In this document: positions 31,820-42,084 of the stretch, in pieces
Position numbering within the stretch: the first letter of the stretch is position 1
Layout of the letters: the number at the start of each line of letters is the position of its first letter
Source of the DNA: Fragum whitleyi
Taxonomy: Eukaryota; Mollusca; Bivalvia; Cardiida; Cardiidae
Length of the DNA: 64,000 nucleotides
NCBI GenBank assembly: GCA_948146395.1
Contig: OX411544.1
Span: forward strand, 56,199,360-56,263,359
Reading direction: 5' to 3'
The notes under the pieces: model-generated
Told to the model about the DNA's origin: nothing
Database searches by the model: none
The model's input: only the letters and a program-made list of their open reading frames with translations
Translations under genes and position numbers: made by a program

Positions 31820-33008
31820 GTTGCCATGGAAACAGACGTTAAAGATTGAAAAAGTCCGTTTTTGCGAGTTTTTAAATTCAAATATATCAGTAATGCAGCA
31901 CAAACTTAAATAAAAATACATAAGATATAAGTTCCCTATCATGGTTCTCTCAAATGAATTAATAATATTTTTGGGCAAACGTTGTTAAGTTATGTTTCCA
32001 TAGCAACAACACACACACCCTACTAAAATATTGATTTTTGAATTTTTTCAAATGTTATGGCAAAATACAGACATTGTTTTCCATTTTACAAGGAAATACC
32101 ACATTAACATTCACATGATAATAACTTTTGTGTTCGTTGCTATGGCAACGTGAATTCGTATCCCATAATTGAAGACAATTTCAAAACATCTTAAGAGTCC
32201 TCAATTGACTAGATAATTAAACTCCCATTCAATATTATGATAATTTACAAAATTGCTCAGATAGCCCTTTTAGGATATATAAGATTTTTTTTCAAAAAAC
32301 TTGCAGGAAATAGCCTGTTGCTATTGGAACAATTATGTAAAAATGCACACAAGCCCATTTTTAGTCCTTGGATACGGGTATCCAACGCAAAGCAACCCGA
32401 ATATTTCTTGATCCTAAATGAAGTTCAAACTTTCCTCTTCCTTATATATCAAAATAGTTGTGTAAACTGGTTTCATTTTTTAGGAAAAAGGCTACAATAT
32501 CACCCCAAAAATGCTTAATTTAGGGTTGTATCGGCAAATTACCATGGCAACTATAACAATTTTTGGTTTTTTTTTCTTGTATTTTGATAGAGGCTTATTG
32601 GATCTTTTTTCTTATCACATGTAAACTTTCAGGTACTTAAAATAACTGATTTAAGAACTAATAAAACGGTTGCCATGGTAACAAAAATGCCAAGTGATTT
32701 TTTTTCGGTTTTTGAAAGAGCACTTTTTGTTAGTCATGTCCCAATAATCATCATCGGTTCATCATGCTGCAAAAATTTAAGAAATAACTCAGAAGTAACA
32801 AAAGCAGCCATATTATGAGTCATAGTTACCGTTGTCAAGGTAACCAATGCACACAACAACAAAATAATTTGTATCAAAGTAGCTCCATTTACATAATGAA
32901 TTCCATCTACACATCAAATGTCAGTCATAAGCGAAGAAAAACAGGAAATTATAAACAACATTTTCAGATCAATTTATCAAAATAAGCATCATTTATTGTC
33001 ATGGTAAC
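31820..33008 (+). repeat. Array of eight RFX X-box-like palindromes, ~130-220 bp apart
   Basis: GTTGCCATGGAAAC (31820), GTTTCCATAGCAAC (31994), GTTGCTATGGCAAC (32136), GTTGCTATTGGAAC (32316), ATTACCATGGCAAC (32538), GTTGCCATGGTAAC (32669), GTTGTCAAGGTAAC (32831) and ATTGTCATGGTAAC (32995) recur at 174, 142, 180, 222, 131, 162 and 164 bp. The known RFX X-box consensus is GTTRCC-AT-GGYAAC. The DNA between cores has diverged, so this looks like an old ~160-bp tandem repeat in which only the core persisted. Confidence 0.7.
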
Positions 33009-33137
33009 CAAACTTTTTGTCACTAAATAACACAACAAAAGATCTAGTTCAAAATTTTAGGTCCTATTTTATCAAATACATACAAAAACAACCATCATCT
33101 TCATATAAAGACCAAATTATATAGCTTCAAAAAAGCT

Positions 33138-33779
33138 TAATTTTGCAAGTTCTGTGCTTTGAAGGTCGAAAACCATGTGTGCCAAATTTTTTTAAGTCGT
33201 TACAGAGAATGGGTATTAAAAGGTATTCATAAAAACAACAAAGGCTACAGCTATTGTACGGGAAAATACTTCTTCTTGGTTTTTACTTTGACTAGTAAAA
33301 GTATAAGAAAATTGGTATTACTTTTATTGCTTCTTTTATGTAGAGATATTGATTCAAATCCTGGACCAGATGATAAAGGTAAAAGAAATTTGAACAAATT
33401 TCCAATTCAGGGCAATATTCACCGGGGCAATGAAATGTTCAGCTCTTCATAAAGGGGTAAGCAATGTGTGTCATGTGAATTAACATCTTTATTTAAGTTT
33501 CACATCCACTTAATGAGTTGCTTGGAAAAATTTGATTTAGATCATATTTTGATTGCTGACCATAATCTATGCAATTTCATGAAACAGGATTGCAATAATT
33601 CATATGAGTTTTCAGAAGTTCGGGAATTGCTACGATATATCTGTTGGTTAAATGAATGTTTTTCATTTAGGATATTGAAAACTTACACTGGGGGAGGGGG
33701 GATGACTAGCTATTATGCAGGCACTTACCCTCCTGTTAATATTGAAATTGGCTATAGAGACAGGTTTATCGGGAAGTAA
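33138..33779 (+). pseudogene. Transposon ORF with N-terminal 2A-like motif, one in-frame stop
   Basis: One frame is open from 33138 to 33779 except for a TAA at 33450-33452. It has no ATG near its start. A leucine-rich stretch (seven Leu) runs into CRDIDSNPGP; DIDSNPGP (33345-33368) resembles the ribosome-skipping 2A motif D(V/I)ExNPGP with Asp for Glu. Leucine-rich-plus-2A starts are known from non-LTR retrotransposon and other mobile ORFs of invertebrates. About 25 codons on, GNIHRGNEMF, the stop, then RGKQCVSCELTSLF resembles the Gly/His...Gly-x-Gln-Cys signature I associate with cysteine-protease-like domains of mobile-element proteins. That second match is tentative. The rest (to RDRFIGK) is unrecognised. 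The frame is decayed and probably not functional. Confidence 0.5.
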
Positions 33780-34079
33780 TGAGTCTTCAAGGTGTTAACA
33801 TTTGTAATGGAAGTGCAATATTCCATATGTAACCATCACGGATTATTTTATAATTTTGATTCCCACTCAAGAGATCTTCTCAAAACGCTACAATTTTCAT
33901 TCCAATTGTTATTTTTCAGTCCTGTCTTCAATTCAGGCATTTCAGGCCTTTGATTAATCGCCTTTCAACCTATATAAAGTGATCTGAACTTACGTATGGT
34001 ATTGGATTAAATAAGTAAGGTATGTATTTTTTTTTTATTAAAATCAAAGACTCGTAAATAACGTTTTGGTACTCGCGTT

Positions 34080-34475
34080 TTCGAGTGATTTTAACTCCAA
34101 ACGACATGCTTTATTCCATAAGGGTCGCGGAAGGTACGGTGTAGACATAGTAATGAATTAGCGTTAGCCCATGCTCGAATCAACTGTCTAGACCATGGCA
34201 ACCGTTTCCACAAAGTGATAGCCAGCATTTTATACTGAGTTAGAGGTTATGTTACTAAAAATCGAACGACAGAAGGGGCTTGCAAGCCTACTTTGCAGAT
34301 ATAACATTAACGATTTTTAACTTTTTTTCTTTCTTAAGTCATAGGTTCAAAAACCTTCGACCGTTTCTGAGCTTACTCTAACATTATTGTGTAGTAAATA
34401 GCCCATTACAAATTTATTTAGATTGGTAATATTCATATCTGAAGTTTTGGAAGATAAAATAAATATACGAGAAAA
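34080..34475 (+). repeat. Segment X', partner of 17640-18020
   Basis: Shares CGACATG.TT, GGTAAGGTGTA-like, GAATCAACTGTC, GATTTTTAACTTTTT and TCTGAAGTTTTGG blocks with 17640-18020. It ends 34 bp inside the right end of the 3.9-kb element. Confidence 0.55.
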
Positions 34476-34640
34476 AAATTCAGGTGGTGCGTTTTCATTG
34501 CTCGTGAGTATATATTTTTGCACCACTTGTAAAATTATATAGTGTTTTTAAAAATACGTTTTTAAACTTTCATTGAATTATATGTTGAAAGTAATAAAAA
34601 GATGATAATCAACTGGTTATGTTTGATATAAAGAATACTT

Positions 34641-34718
34641 CACGAGAATGCGTTATTAGGCGTTAAAAAACGAGTCCACAGGACGAGTTTTTTAACAGCC
34701 CAATAACGTATTCGAGTG
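34641..34718. repeat. Hairpin with ~30-bp arms
   Basis: CACGAGAATGCGTTATTAGG then CGTTAAAAAACGAGTCC pairs with GGACGAGTTTTTTAACAGCC then CAATAACGTATTCGAGTG. Loop of 2-4 nt. Mini foldback element. Confidence 0.65.
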
Positions 34719-34739
34719 AAATATTTAACATTTTAGACA

Positions 34740-35920
34740 TTATCACTTGATAATTCTATTCATGAAATTCTCTACATTTCTTCCTTTAGTAATAAAATAG
34801 CGAATTTCATCATTTTCTGAAGTACTCGGCCCTTGCCAATGTATAGTATTGATACTATGATTATTTTTTTTTTAAAATTTATTTCATTCATTTTTTTTTT
34901 TTTCAATAATTTATTGTCGAAGTCTTGGATTACGCATCCATAATTTGAGGAAACAAAAAGCTTCGAATAAAAAATCCATCCGTTGGACGTTTCAATTTTA
35001 AGACTAGCGACGAAAATAATTTGACCAAATCTTACACAGTGTAGATTTAAGAACGACAACTTTTTCAACGACGTAAAAATTAAAACACCGCGATTCTTTG
35101 GAAATCGACTGGCTACCGAGATGTACATGATGGAAGAATTGTGCGGTCTGTGATCATTCAAACCCATGAGATGAGCATTTAAATCAGCTTACAATCGGAC
35201 TGGATTGACTATTTGTCGCTTTAATGGCAATGTCATCGGATTTTGACTTTTCGGAAAACGCATCAAGGATACAAAAAACAGAAACATTCGGATTAGGATA
35301 GGTATTGTTTTAGAACCATTTCAGGATGTTCCCCCGTTTTTATTATTGTTCATGATTGTTTCGTTTCGTTTCAGTTTTCCTATTCTATGTTAATAAACAA
35401 ATTCTTCCGATAACCTGTTAGTCAGTTCTAAGCTTCCGTGGCGTATCATGAAGGGAGGAAGAGGGGGTTTATAAAAACCCTCATCTGTAACTAATATTAT
35501 CTTCTTTGCATGGATTTTTAACAAAATTTCAAAATAATGAAAAAAACAACCCCAATTTTGTGAGTTTGATCCCCATGTGCAAATTTATGAACCCTTGATT
35601 GAGCTTCAATGTATTAACTCAGTCGCAGCAGGGGCAAAGCTGCTTGAAAAAAAGTAGTTCCTCCAGTGAAACTGAAAAGTGTTATCGTCAGTAGCGACGA
35701 TATCAAGATTTATTTTACCGGGAAATCTGAAGATTTCACTGCAAGGAATTTCAGGAGATTCAAGCATCTGTACCGCTGACATCACCACCTCTCATATTCA
35801 CTTATCTGTGATTGTTAATGCAGGCAGGTATCAGAAATATATAGATTGATGGATCATTTTTCTATGGAAAAGTATTTTTGTTGTTTATCTTAACTGAATA
35901 TACCTTTTCTGTCAGTTCAC
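34740..35920. other. Spacer, nothing convincing
   Basis: A 131-codon minus-strand frame (34772-35167) crosses poly-A/T runs and shows no family motif. T-runs sit at 34864-34873 and 34892-34903. No repeat match was noticed. Confidence 0.35.
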
Positions 35921-35933
35921 CTCTGGGCTCGTG

Positions 35934-36165
35934 GTTATAAAACTTTTCTCAGGCTCAGGATCAATTTTCTCAAATTTTAAATTAAAATGAATGTATAAAA
36001 ATAAAAGATGATATTGATAAGTTGTTATTAATAACAACTTATTAATATAATTTTTATGTTGATACATTTAAATGAGTAATAAAACAGAAATACGGCTTTA
36101 ATCCCAAATTAAAATTTGAGAAAAGTTTGAATTGAGCCTGAGAAAAGTTTTATGACCTCGGGCCC
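35934..36165. mobile_element. 232-bp MITE with ~50-bp inverted ends
   Basis: GGGCTCGTGGTTATAAAACT then TTTCTCAGGCTCA, and a little inside AATTTTCTCAAATTTTAA, face their inverses at the right (TTAAAATTTGAGAAAAGTTT, TGAGCCTGAGAAAAGTTTTA then TGACCTCGGGCCC). The centre has a smaller palindrome, AAGTTGTTATTAATAACAACTT. Non-coding. Confidence 0.7.
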
Positions 36166-36339
36166 TGATATAGAGGATAATGAATGAGTTGCCATGAAGT
36201 GTCGAATTTATCAAACGAGTTATTTATAAACAGATTAAAACGAGGCTTTGCTTTACATGATTATTCAAATTACTCAGCAATATATATAACGCCCTTTGTT
36301 AATTGACGTCATCACTTGCAATATGATGTTATTTTCATA

Positions 36340-36740
36340 GTAACTAAACTTCAAACTTCACACTTCAAAGTTCGCACTTCACACTTCAAACTTCACACTT
36401 CACACTTCTCACTTCACAGTTCTCACTTCACACTTCAAAGTTCACACTTAATACTTCACATTTCACACTTCAAAGTTCACATTTCACACTTCAAAGTTCG
36501 CACTTCACACTTCAAAGTTCACACTTCATACTTTACACTTCACACTTCACACTTCAAAGTTCAATGTTCACAGTTCACACTTCACAGATATTATGTTTGA
36601 AGTGTGAAGTGTGAAGTTTGAATTTAAGAAATGTCACCTCCAGTTCACGCTTCAGAGTTCACATTTTAAAGAAAATATGTTTGAAGTGTGAAGCGTGAAG
36701 TGTGAATAAAAGAAGTCACCACCGTTCTTTCGTAGAAAGA
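36340..36740. mobile_element. Heptamer-satellite element, shorter copy
   Basis: From 36351 to 36590 the sequence is an imperfect 7-bp repeat (CACTTCA with AAGTTCA variants). It then flips to GAAGTGTGAAGTGTGAAG near 36598. The tail CACCTCCAGTTCACGCTTCA ... GTGAATAAAAGAAGTCACCA is nearly the same as at 46826-46915. An open frame across it only translates the heptamer. Confidence 0.75.
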
Positions 36741-36815
36741 CGACTATGACTCGCCGAACGCAAGCGGGCACAACAAAGAAATTCGGATATTTGCGTTCGG
36801 CGAGTCATGGTCGCC
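36740..36815. repeat. Hairpin with CGACTATGACTCGCCGAACG arms
   Basis: GACTATGACTCGCCGAACGC pairs with GCGTTCGGCGAGTCATGGTC. The stem is GC-rich in AT-rich surroundings and adjoins the heptamer element. Confidence 0.65.
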
Positions 36816-36819
36816 ACAG

Positions 36820-37740
36820 CTTCGCCTAAGTGTAAAAATGTTAATGTGTTAGCCCATCCCATCTGTCTTTCCGTCCGGCAGAATATATTCCTTTTCCTGG
36901 GGAATTAAATCTAAATTCATGGATGGATTTCAAAATACAGTCACATGTTCAAAACATGTCAGCCCCTTTATCTCGCATGCTAAACAAAACACTTTGTCTG
37001 TACAAGAGGCGTGGCCAATTCGAATGCAAACGTGTTCTAGGAAAAATGACATAACGATAAAGCAGATTAAAACCTACATTTTTTTTTATTTTCGACTTTT
37101 TTCCAAAAACTGTTCGTCTGATCAATGCACGTGTTCTGTTAAACTAAAGTTAGAGAGTTATGCCATGAAATTAGAAAAACTTCGCCAAAAAGGCGATTCA
37201 GTACTACCTATTCTCAAAAAAGGCAAATCTATTTAACCAGTATTATGCTATAAAAGGTTGATTTTTTAAAAAATTAATCCCAAAACGCCCGCAGAATATT
37301 GAACAAGGAGAGGTACTGATAAGAGGGGTAAATCCAGTCTCAATCCCTTATATTCTCTTTTAAACCCAATGATGTGGGTACTTATTGGAATCGTCTTGGC
37401 GAGACGATTCCAAAAAGTACCCACATTATAGGATTTGTGACAGAATTATTGAAATAATTAAATTTTTAAATCCAAAATATCCTCCCTATCGGTAGCTCCG
37501 ATTAATCAAGTTCATTTCAAAGGATAACTTTTCATATATTGTTGAAAATCATATGATTGAATAATCTAATTATAAATGCGTATGTTGCATGGATTTGAAA
37601 TAGGTTTATCCGTTGATAAGACCATTTAATATTTCAAAATAGCCTAATGTCATATTACTCAGAAATACTCACTACCATTCTACTCTCAGGTATCATGATT
37701 CTTAAACTAGTCACACCCTTTACATAGGGCGTAAACAGTT
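36820..37740. other. Spacer with a family-C hairpin
   Basis: 37365-37435 holds AACCCAATGATGTGGGTACT then TATTGGAATCGTCT against AGACGATTCCAAAAAGTACC then CACATTATAGG, the clearest family-C copy. A 105-codon frame at 36919-37236 has no recognisable motif. The rest shows nothing. Confidence 0.5.
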
Positions 37741-37741
37741 A

Positions 37742-38480
37742 ACCACATCGTGAAATCGACACTCATTTCGACCAAACCAATTAAAATTAATCGATCAAGG
37801 CTCAAATCATTCATTCCAAGCACTCACTCCAATCACTCAAAAATGCTCCGGGGACGTTCAAAATGCTTCGGATATGTTCAAATTATCACCAGCCCGATTA
37901 GCCCAGTTGGTAGAGCACCGGACTTCAAAACCATTGAAGTTCGACCGCGTGGGTTCGATTCCCGGACTGGTACACTAATAAAAACTAATTGTCTTTCGGA
38001 TGAGACGTTAAACCCAGGCCCCGTGAGACGATGCTTTACACCGAGCACGTTAAAGAACCATGGCGGATCTCTGCAGTAGTTTCGTCATGTATCCTTGCAC
38101 TATCCCCCGTAAAAACTAACCGTCTTCTGGGGGTGTCGCTCATATGGGCATGTGCTACGGTAGCGACGATAAATAAACGGAAATACATATATTCAAAATG
38201 ATCAACTATCAATCAAATCGATCAAATAATTGCAAGATTTTATTAGCTGCTGTTGGCTGTTTAAGCGTCTGATCTTTCCTTGAAGACACAAAATGAAAAA
38301 ATGTATTTTGTGTAAAAGGGAGATAATAAATTATCGATTATTTCATCCATTTGGACGAAATAGTCGAGAATATTTTACCTCCCTTGAAAAGCATCTTAAA
38401 CCCGCTCCTGTCGTTCATTCAATTTCATTCGAAAATGATTTCAAAATTATTAACCTTGTCAATTTCACAATGTTTAACCG
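37742..38480 (+). repeat. Foldback family D interrupted by SINE-1
   Basis: Left arm 37742-37885 (CATCGTGAAATCGACACTCA, TTCATTCCAAGCACTCACTC) and the remainder 38200-38480 belong to one element. The latter holds the hairpin GGGAGATAATAAATTATCG...TATTTTACCTCCC, then AACCTTGTCAATTTCACAAT. SINE-1 sits between them, so the SINE is younger. Confidence 0.65.
37887..38195 (+). repeat. SINE-1, tRNA-derived
   Basis: The head has an A box (TTAGCCCAGTTGGTAGAGC) and a B box (GGGTTCGATTCCC), the split RNA polymerase III promoter. The body carries GGATGAGACGTTAAACCCAG, GAGCACGTTAAAGAACCATG and a terminal CCGTCTTCTGGGGGTGTCGC block, conserved-domain text typical of invertebrate SINEs. Flanks TTCAAATTATCA and TTCAAAATGATCA look like a target-site duplication. 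The tRNA-like part does not pair into a working cloverleaf (no acceptor stem), so it is not a tRNA gene. Confidence 0.75.
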
Positions 38481-38995
38481 TTTAATTTGGCTTTGTACTT
38501 TTTATCTTAAGTACCATGAAACAACTGCGACCCGTCAAGCGTGAAAGGACAATCACGGTAGTGTCGACCCCGGATAGTCTTCTTGATCTGTGCTGGTCAG
38601 GACTAAAACTAATTTACGATACTTTTTGTATCATGATCAACGTCAACTAACGATGCTTTCATCTGAAAGTTATATTCCTAAAAAAGCTAAAAAAAAAAAA
38701 AAAAAACTCGGAGCTTCATGCCTAAGTAGTATATCGATTTCTGTTTCATTTTGCATAATCAAAATAATACTAACTTTCTCACTTATGAAAAAAAAGTCCG
38801 TAAGATTACATAAAAAGTTTTGTTTTTTTTTTCTATTCATGATTATTTCGCCAAGGTAGGTTCTTATTGAGAAATGTAAACTCACCAATACTTTCCCTAT
38901 TTTTTTTTCTTAAAAAAATCTAGTAATTATAATTACGATTGAAGTCCATGTGAAAATTTGACAATGAAAGAAAAACATGCTATTTCCTTTTCGAT

Positions 38996-40033
38996 TTAAC
39001 CGTCTTTCTTTCCCATTTCTTTTTTCAAACTACGAGGAATAAAGCGCATGAGATATTTCAAAACAACTAATTCTATAAGAATTAACATTAAAATAACAGA
39101 AAGTACAGTGCTCAAACTAAGGTCATTATTACTTGTGATACCGAGTTTATAGTCCTTGTGTATGGCACGATTGGTGTTGAAGACGTTGTGAACAACCAGT
39201 AAGTGAAAAATTTGGTGTCCATGACCAACAATGTCAAATTGTCCAGGCCACGTACATTCCGGCTGATGTGCTGCAAAGGCAACGGCTTGGAGCAGAGGAT
39301 TCGCTATCATCAGACTGATGTGATTCAGTGATGATAGCGAACAACTATCGTCAAAATAGCATTTCTTATAACGAGGCCAGATTGGGATCAAATTCACAAC
39401 TGTCTGGAGGGCCATCCCGGATAGCATCATGTATTTACGTCTCATGATATGCGGATCATGTCCATACAAAATCTTGGAGGTAGACATTGACAAAAAGTTG
39501 ATGAACGCCACTATTGTTATCACAGCCAAATAGAAATCTTTATAAGCCTGGTATGTTTTGTATTCCGACAGTCCATAAAAGCAGGCTATGCCATACCCAA
39601 AGCCAATCATAGCAGCGCCGATGTAATCAATCGTAAATCCAACAAAATGAGCATAAGGCGACCTCGAATGGAGTAAATGTACAACAGTACTTATGGAAGT
39701 ACATGTGAAACCTCCCAAACTGAAGGAAACTATAATTGTCATTATGTTATCGTCACCGATAGTAAACTCGTCGCAATAGCTGAGAACGTTTTGGATAATC
39801 AGAAGACTTCCTATAAGATGCGTCCATACATTAAGTGTTTCATTGTGGATCTGGAACATGCTGTAGAAGTAGTAAGTCCATGGTTTATTGGGTACACGGT
39901 ATCCACCCAGAATGGCTGGTTCGTGAAGGACCGCGGGTACATCTTTAACGTCTAACGTTGGTTGTCGTGTTGCCTGCGTGGTGATGTAGGAGACTGTGTC
40001 TAATGTCAACGATTTTATTAGTTTGTACGTCAT
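38996..40033 (-). CDS. PAQR receptor, clade B, copy 1
   Basis: A 345-residue PAQR-family membrane protein. The N-terminal ~36 residues are hydrophilic. The clade-B opener HEPAILGGYRVPNKPWTYYF lies at 37-56 and HNETLNVWTHLIG at 63-75. The zinc set is His119 (VVHLLHSRS), Asp136 (IDYIGA), His273 and His277 (HGHQIFH). Clade B has Gly-His-Gly before the HxxxH where clade A has Gly-Gln-Ser. The cysteine pair is C225/C231, followed by SLSSLNHIS. Hydrophobic segments are spaced as in clade A, with a last helix near 306-328 and a basic tail (RRK at 198-200; SLKKEMGKKDG at the end). HQPECTWPG at 256-264 is shared with copy 2. An acceptor (TTTTCTATACACAG) ends one base before the ATG. Length is normal. 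Ligand not deducible. Confidence 0.95.
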   Translation of the reverse strand: MTYKLIKSLTLDTVSYITTQATRQPTLDVKDVPAVLHEPAILGGYRVPNKPWTYYFYSMFQIHNETLNVWTHLIGSLLIIQNVLSYCDEFTIGDDNIMTIIVSFSLGGFTCTSISTVVHLLHSRSPYAHFVGFTIDYIGAAMIGFGYGIACFYGLSEYKTYQAYKDFYLAVITIVAFINFLSMSTSKILYGHDPHIMRRKYMMLSGMALQTVVNLIPIWPRYKKCYFDDSCSLSSLNHISLMIANPLLQAVAFAAHQPECTWPGQFDIVGHGHQIFHLLVVHNVFNTNRAIHKDYKLGITSNNDLSLSTVLSVILMLILIELVVLKYLMRFIPRSLKKEMGKKDG

Positions 40034-40050
40034 CCTGTGTATAGAAAATA
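40034..40050 (-). other. Splice acceptor immediately before PAQR clade B copy 1
   Basis: TTTTCTATACACAG on the minus strand leaves just one G before the ATG, so almost the whole 5' UTR must lie in an upstream exon. Confidence 0.55.
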
Positions 40051-40098
40051 TTATTAGATGGTTGTAGAACGACAGATATGTTGATATGGCATGGAAGT

Positions 40099-40432
40099 CA
40101 ACCCTGTGTTAGGATGACAAAACGATGCAAACTGTTTCAAATTCTATCCAGCGTAGCAACTGCATGTGCAAAGCGGGGTAAATTTTGCAAATAGTTTGCA
40201 CTGTTGTAACTTTCAAAGTTGTTTTGAACTGTTTCCCTTTCTCAATGCACATCTGCATTTGTTAAATAATTATTTTCAGTAGACTAGTATTACCATTTTA
40301 GCCTAGTTAAACAAAATATGAAAATAATCAATTCTCAGGACCATACGGTGCAAATTATTTGCAAATTATACCGCGCTTTGCACGCAAGTAAAAAATTGCA
40401 AACAGTTTGAACCGTTTAGTCATCCTGAACCC
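40099..40432. repeat. Palindromic family B, two copies
   Basis: 40099-40210 (CCCTGTGTTAGGATGACAAA ... TTGCAAATAGTTTGCACTG) has a decayed right edge. 40331-40432 (TCAGGACCATACGGTGCAAA ... GTTTAGTCATCCTGAACCCC) is shortened in the middle. Both lie upstream of PAQR clade B copy 1, in its probable 5' intron or promoter zone. Confidence 0.65.
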
Positions 40433-40737
40433 CTACGTGTCTGACTACTCTTAAGTTCAATTCAAAGTCGAAATAGTTGAATGGTACTTTATAATTCATA
40501 GCATGTCGACAAGCTTTCCATGCTGCGACTCCACTTGCGACTGTTGCATAACCAGATTTTTGACCTTGTGAGTTATTTCACCATTGCAAAAAATAAATGT
40601 CCAAAAATCGCATGTGCGCAACTTATTTAGGATCTATAGAAGCTGGGAAGAAGAAACCATATACAATTAGATACTGTAGTTAGAAACTGAGAAACGAGTT
40701 AGAGGGGATAAGGCAAATGTAAAATCTTCGTTTCTCA

Positions 40738-40805
40738 ATCAAACCCTATGATGTGGGAACTCATTACATTCGTCTCAACGAGTCGATTCCAATGTGTACC
40801 CTTAA
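40738..40805. repeat. Foldback family C, copy 3
   Basis: AACCCTATGATGTGGGAACT then CATTACATTCGTCT faces AGTCGATTCCAATGTGTACC. It is more decayed than the copies at 13600 and 37365. Confidence 0.5.
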
Positions 40806-41688
40806 TTAATACAGAATTTATCCAAATATTTTATTTATTATTTTTTTAATTTGGTCTACGATTCAAAATAAACAACCCCGCTATGTAAATGTATGTATTT
40901 AAACTAAAATGCTCTTACCTTTCATGTCGCCGTCAGTTACTGATCCAGATCGATGTTTACTGTAATCAACCAAGCGTTGATTGCCTTAAACACATTTAAT
41001 ATGGTCTAGTAATTTATCGTATTTAATCATTTTTATGAGCGGCTCCAGATAAGATAATTTTCGGTTAATTTTGGAATGGTTCAATTTCATGTTATATGTC
41101 CCTTTTTTCAGTGACCCATTCAGATCAATATCGTTGAAAATGATTTTCGATCAATATTAATCGATCTTCAAACTGCTCATACACGATCGATGATATTTTC
41201 GATTCCTATAAGAAAGGTAATCATTCTATATACTTAACTCCAAAAGAAGCGCCAACTCAAAATGAATTGAAATAATTAAAAAAAGCTTTATACTAATTTT
41301 AATCTTTCTTTTGGTTCTTTTGGTAGAACAACCATATAGCCAGATATATGTATGGGATGAAATAATGATGCTTCCTGAGAGCGTTGTTAAACAGATACGC
41401 CTTGCTTGAAAACGACATCAAGTTAACAGGGATACAAATGGTTATTCCATAACAGAGCTCTAATCCAAAGCCCACATAATGAATCGGTATGAAAACAGTT
41501 TTGCATGATTTTGTCCGTTAGATCTTTCGTAATCCAGTCATGTTGCATGGTTTGAGAGTAGGTTGAGTAAGGGTAAGCATTCTTTCCTAAGACCATGGTG
41601 AATATATGCCTGTAAGTACGGAAGCGTGTATGTACCCCCTTATTGATGATAAAATGTAGTCTTCAACGACGTTCAAAACACAACAGGA

Positions 41689-41770
41689 CGCAAAATTTAC
41701 GTCAACAAGACTCTATATATTACGTCATCATGACGCGATATATAGAGACTTGATGTCGTAAAATTTGCGC
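41689..41770. repeat. Hairpin
   Basis: GCAAAATTTACGTCAACAAG then ACTCTATATATTACGTCATC pairs with GATGACGCGATATATAGAG-like text and CTTGATGTCGTAAAATTTGC. ACGTCA half-sites occur in both arms. Confidence 0.6.
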
Positions 41771-42084
41771 ACTGCTTTGATATGCAAGACAGTGGAAACT
41801 ATTTCATAGCTGAAGTCTTAAACTGCAAAGATGCAAAAAGGACCATTTGAGATCGATCGGTGTCAGTCGAGGTCAACCGAAGGCTGCACATTACAGGTTT
41901 TCTTATAGTTCCGCAACATTTCGGAACGCATGATCCTCCACAATGCAAACCGCGGTTTTCTTATAAAATCATTAGCAAACCTCGGTTAACACTGTTAAAG
42001 TTCACTGGTTAACGTTAAAGTTTGCGCAGTCTGACAAGAATCGGCACTTTACGCACTACCCAGATGATCTCTCTTCGCTGACAA

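Larger units (their letters stand above)
30562..34508. mobile_element. 3.9-kb TA-flanked element with X-box-like array and 2A ORF
   Basis: The left end CTCAAGCGTAATGAAAACGC then ACCAC is matched inverted at the right end (GTGGTGCGTTTTCATTGCTC then GTGAG), each bordered by TA. Inside, in order: a GAAGACAGGC/GCCTGTCTTTC hairpin near 30642-30668, unique AT-rich DNA, an array of X-box-like palindromes (31820-33008), a decayed ORF with a 2A-like motif (33138-33779), and segment X' (34080-34475). TA duplication suggests a Tc1/mariner-like or other TA-targeting DNA transposon. No transposase was recognised, so the ORF may be cargo or belong to a nested element. Confidence 0.55.

Noticed and set aside
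34772..35167. 131-codon minus-strand frame
   Set aside because: It crosses A/T homopolymers, has no motif, and no splice or start context.
36316..36600. Open frames with HTSHF repeats here and at 46532-46807
   Set aside because: They translate the 7-bp satellite and have no other content.
36919..37236. 105-codon plus-strand frame
   Set aside because: No recognisable domain and no supporting context. Probably chance.
37887..37980. Possible tRNA gene (A and B boxes present)
   Set aside because: The ends do not pair into an acceptor stem, the anticodon arm is malformed, and conserved SINE body text follows directly. It is a tRNA-derived SINE head.
41299..41517. Minus-strand frame without ATG, hydrophobic, ending in a Lys-rich tail
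   Set aside because: It reads like a membrane exon, but there is no acceptor with a pyrimidine tract, no ATG in the useful part, and no family I recognise. Length is within chance for this base composition.
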